From positions 1-6,010 of the forward strand of contig JASLNQ010000142.1 of the NCBI GenBank assembly GCA_030745955.1: a stretch of 6,010 nt of DNA, written 5' to 3'. Within the stretch, counting starts at the first letter, position 1, and each line of letters starts with the position of its first letter. A model generated the notes under the pieces. That model saw only the letters and a program-made list of their open reading frames with translations. It was not told the origin of the DNA and made no database searches. The DNA comes from Dehalococcoidia bacterium. GTDB lineage: Bacteria > Chloroflexota > Dehalococcoidia > UBA1151 > UBA1328. Below are positions 5,791 through 6,010 of the stretch, one piece after another. The position numbers were made by a program, and so were the translations under genes.

Positions 5791-6010
5791 ATGAAAATCA
5801 CCAATATTGAAACCCTGGTAGCCACCGACGAATCGGGAAGCAACCTGGTATACGTGAGAACGAACACCGACGCCGGCATCCATGGCGTTGGCGAGGTTTA
5901 CCACGTGGGTCCGGACCTGGCATCTCCAGAGTGGGTCGCCTACTACGCCGAGCAGCTTGTAGGCCGCGATCCCACCGAGATCGAACGCAACTGGGCGCTG
6001 TGCTACCAGG
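5791..6010 (+). CDS. Second enolase superfamily protein, N-terminal part (cut by window end)
   Basis: Only the first 73 codons are present. They begin MKITNIETLVATD and include NTDAGIHGVGEVYHVGPD (25-42) and LVGRDPTEIERNW (56-68). These are the hallmarks of the mandelate racemase/muconate lactonizing enzyme N-terminal capping domain, which closes over the barrel and sets substrate specificity. It is clearly a paralog of the preceding gene: the same MKIT-I-T start, GxGVGE-YxxGPD and VGxDPxxIE motifs occur, with a one-residue length difference near residue 26. It starts 49 bp after the previous stop on the same strand, with no terminator between, so the two are probably cotranscribed. The Shine-Dalgarno sequence is weak. 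Barrel and catalytic residues lie outside the window, so its reaction cannot be assigned. Confidence 0.9.
   Translation, partial: MKITNIETLVATDESGSNLVYVRTNTDAGIHGVGEVYHVGPDLASPEWVAYYAEQLVGRDPTEIERNWALCYQ

Overview
The window is a piece of a bacterial chromosome with moderately high GC content. It looks like an ordinary housekeeping and metabolic region, with no sign of a phage, CRISPR array, transposon or RNA operon. Tandem enolase-superfamily paralogs next to a long-form NfeD/stomatin pair would fit a marine Chloroflexota lineage such as SAR202, where this superfamily is known to be expanded. That placement is inference only; no marker gene in the window settles the phylum.

Left part (1-1054): the last 64 codons of uvrC run rightward, carrying the C-terminal tandem helix-hairpin-helix region. 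A leftward gene for an uncharacterised protein of about 273 residues, with an N-terminal winged-helix-like region, converges on it tail to tail with 37 bp between.

Middle (1055-2122): about 1.07 kb with no gene I can support. It is not featureless. It holds two clustered hairpins (1174-1241) and three terminator-like hairpins that all have their T-runs on the + strand (1403-1437, 1815-1852, 1996-2047). The last has a perfect 17-bp stem. No rightward gene explains them, so an unannotated rightward transcript is possible.

Operon (4452-2123, leftward): a long-form NfeD membrane serine protease (ClpP-like domain, membrane domain, C-terminal OB fold) is followed after 41 bp by a stomatin/SPFH protein. 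This is the classic NfeD-stomatin pair, in which the protease partner acts on the stomatin in archaeal homologues. The stomatin here lacks the usual N-terminal membrane segment and carries five consecutive 11-residue coiled-coil repeats.

Right part (4602-6010, rightward, divergent from the operon): two tandem enolase-superfamily genes, one complete (379 residues) with the full galactonate-dehydratase-type set of catalytic residues and one cut off by the window end. They probably dehydrate sugar acids. A FadR/GntR-like palindrome lies in the 149-bp divergent promoter region.
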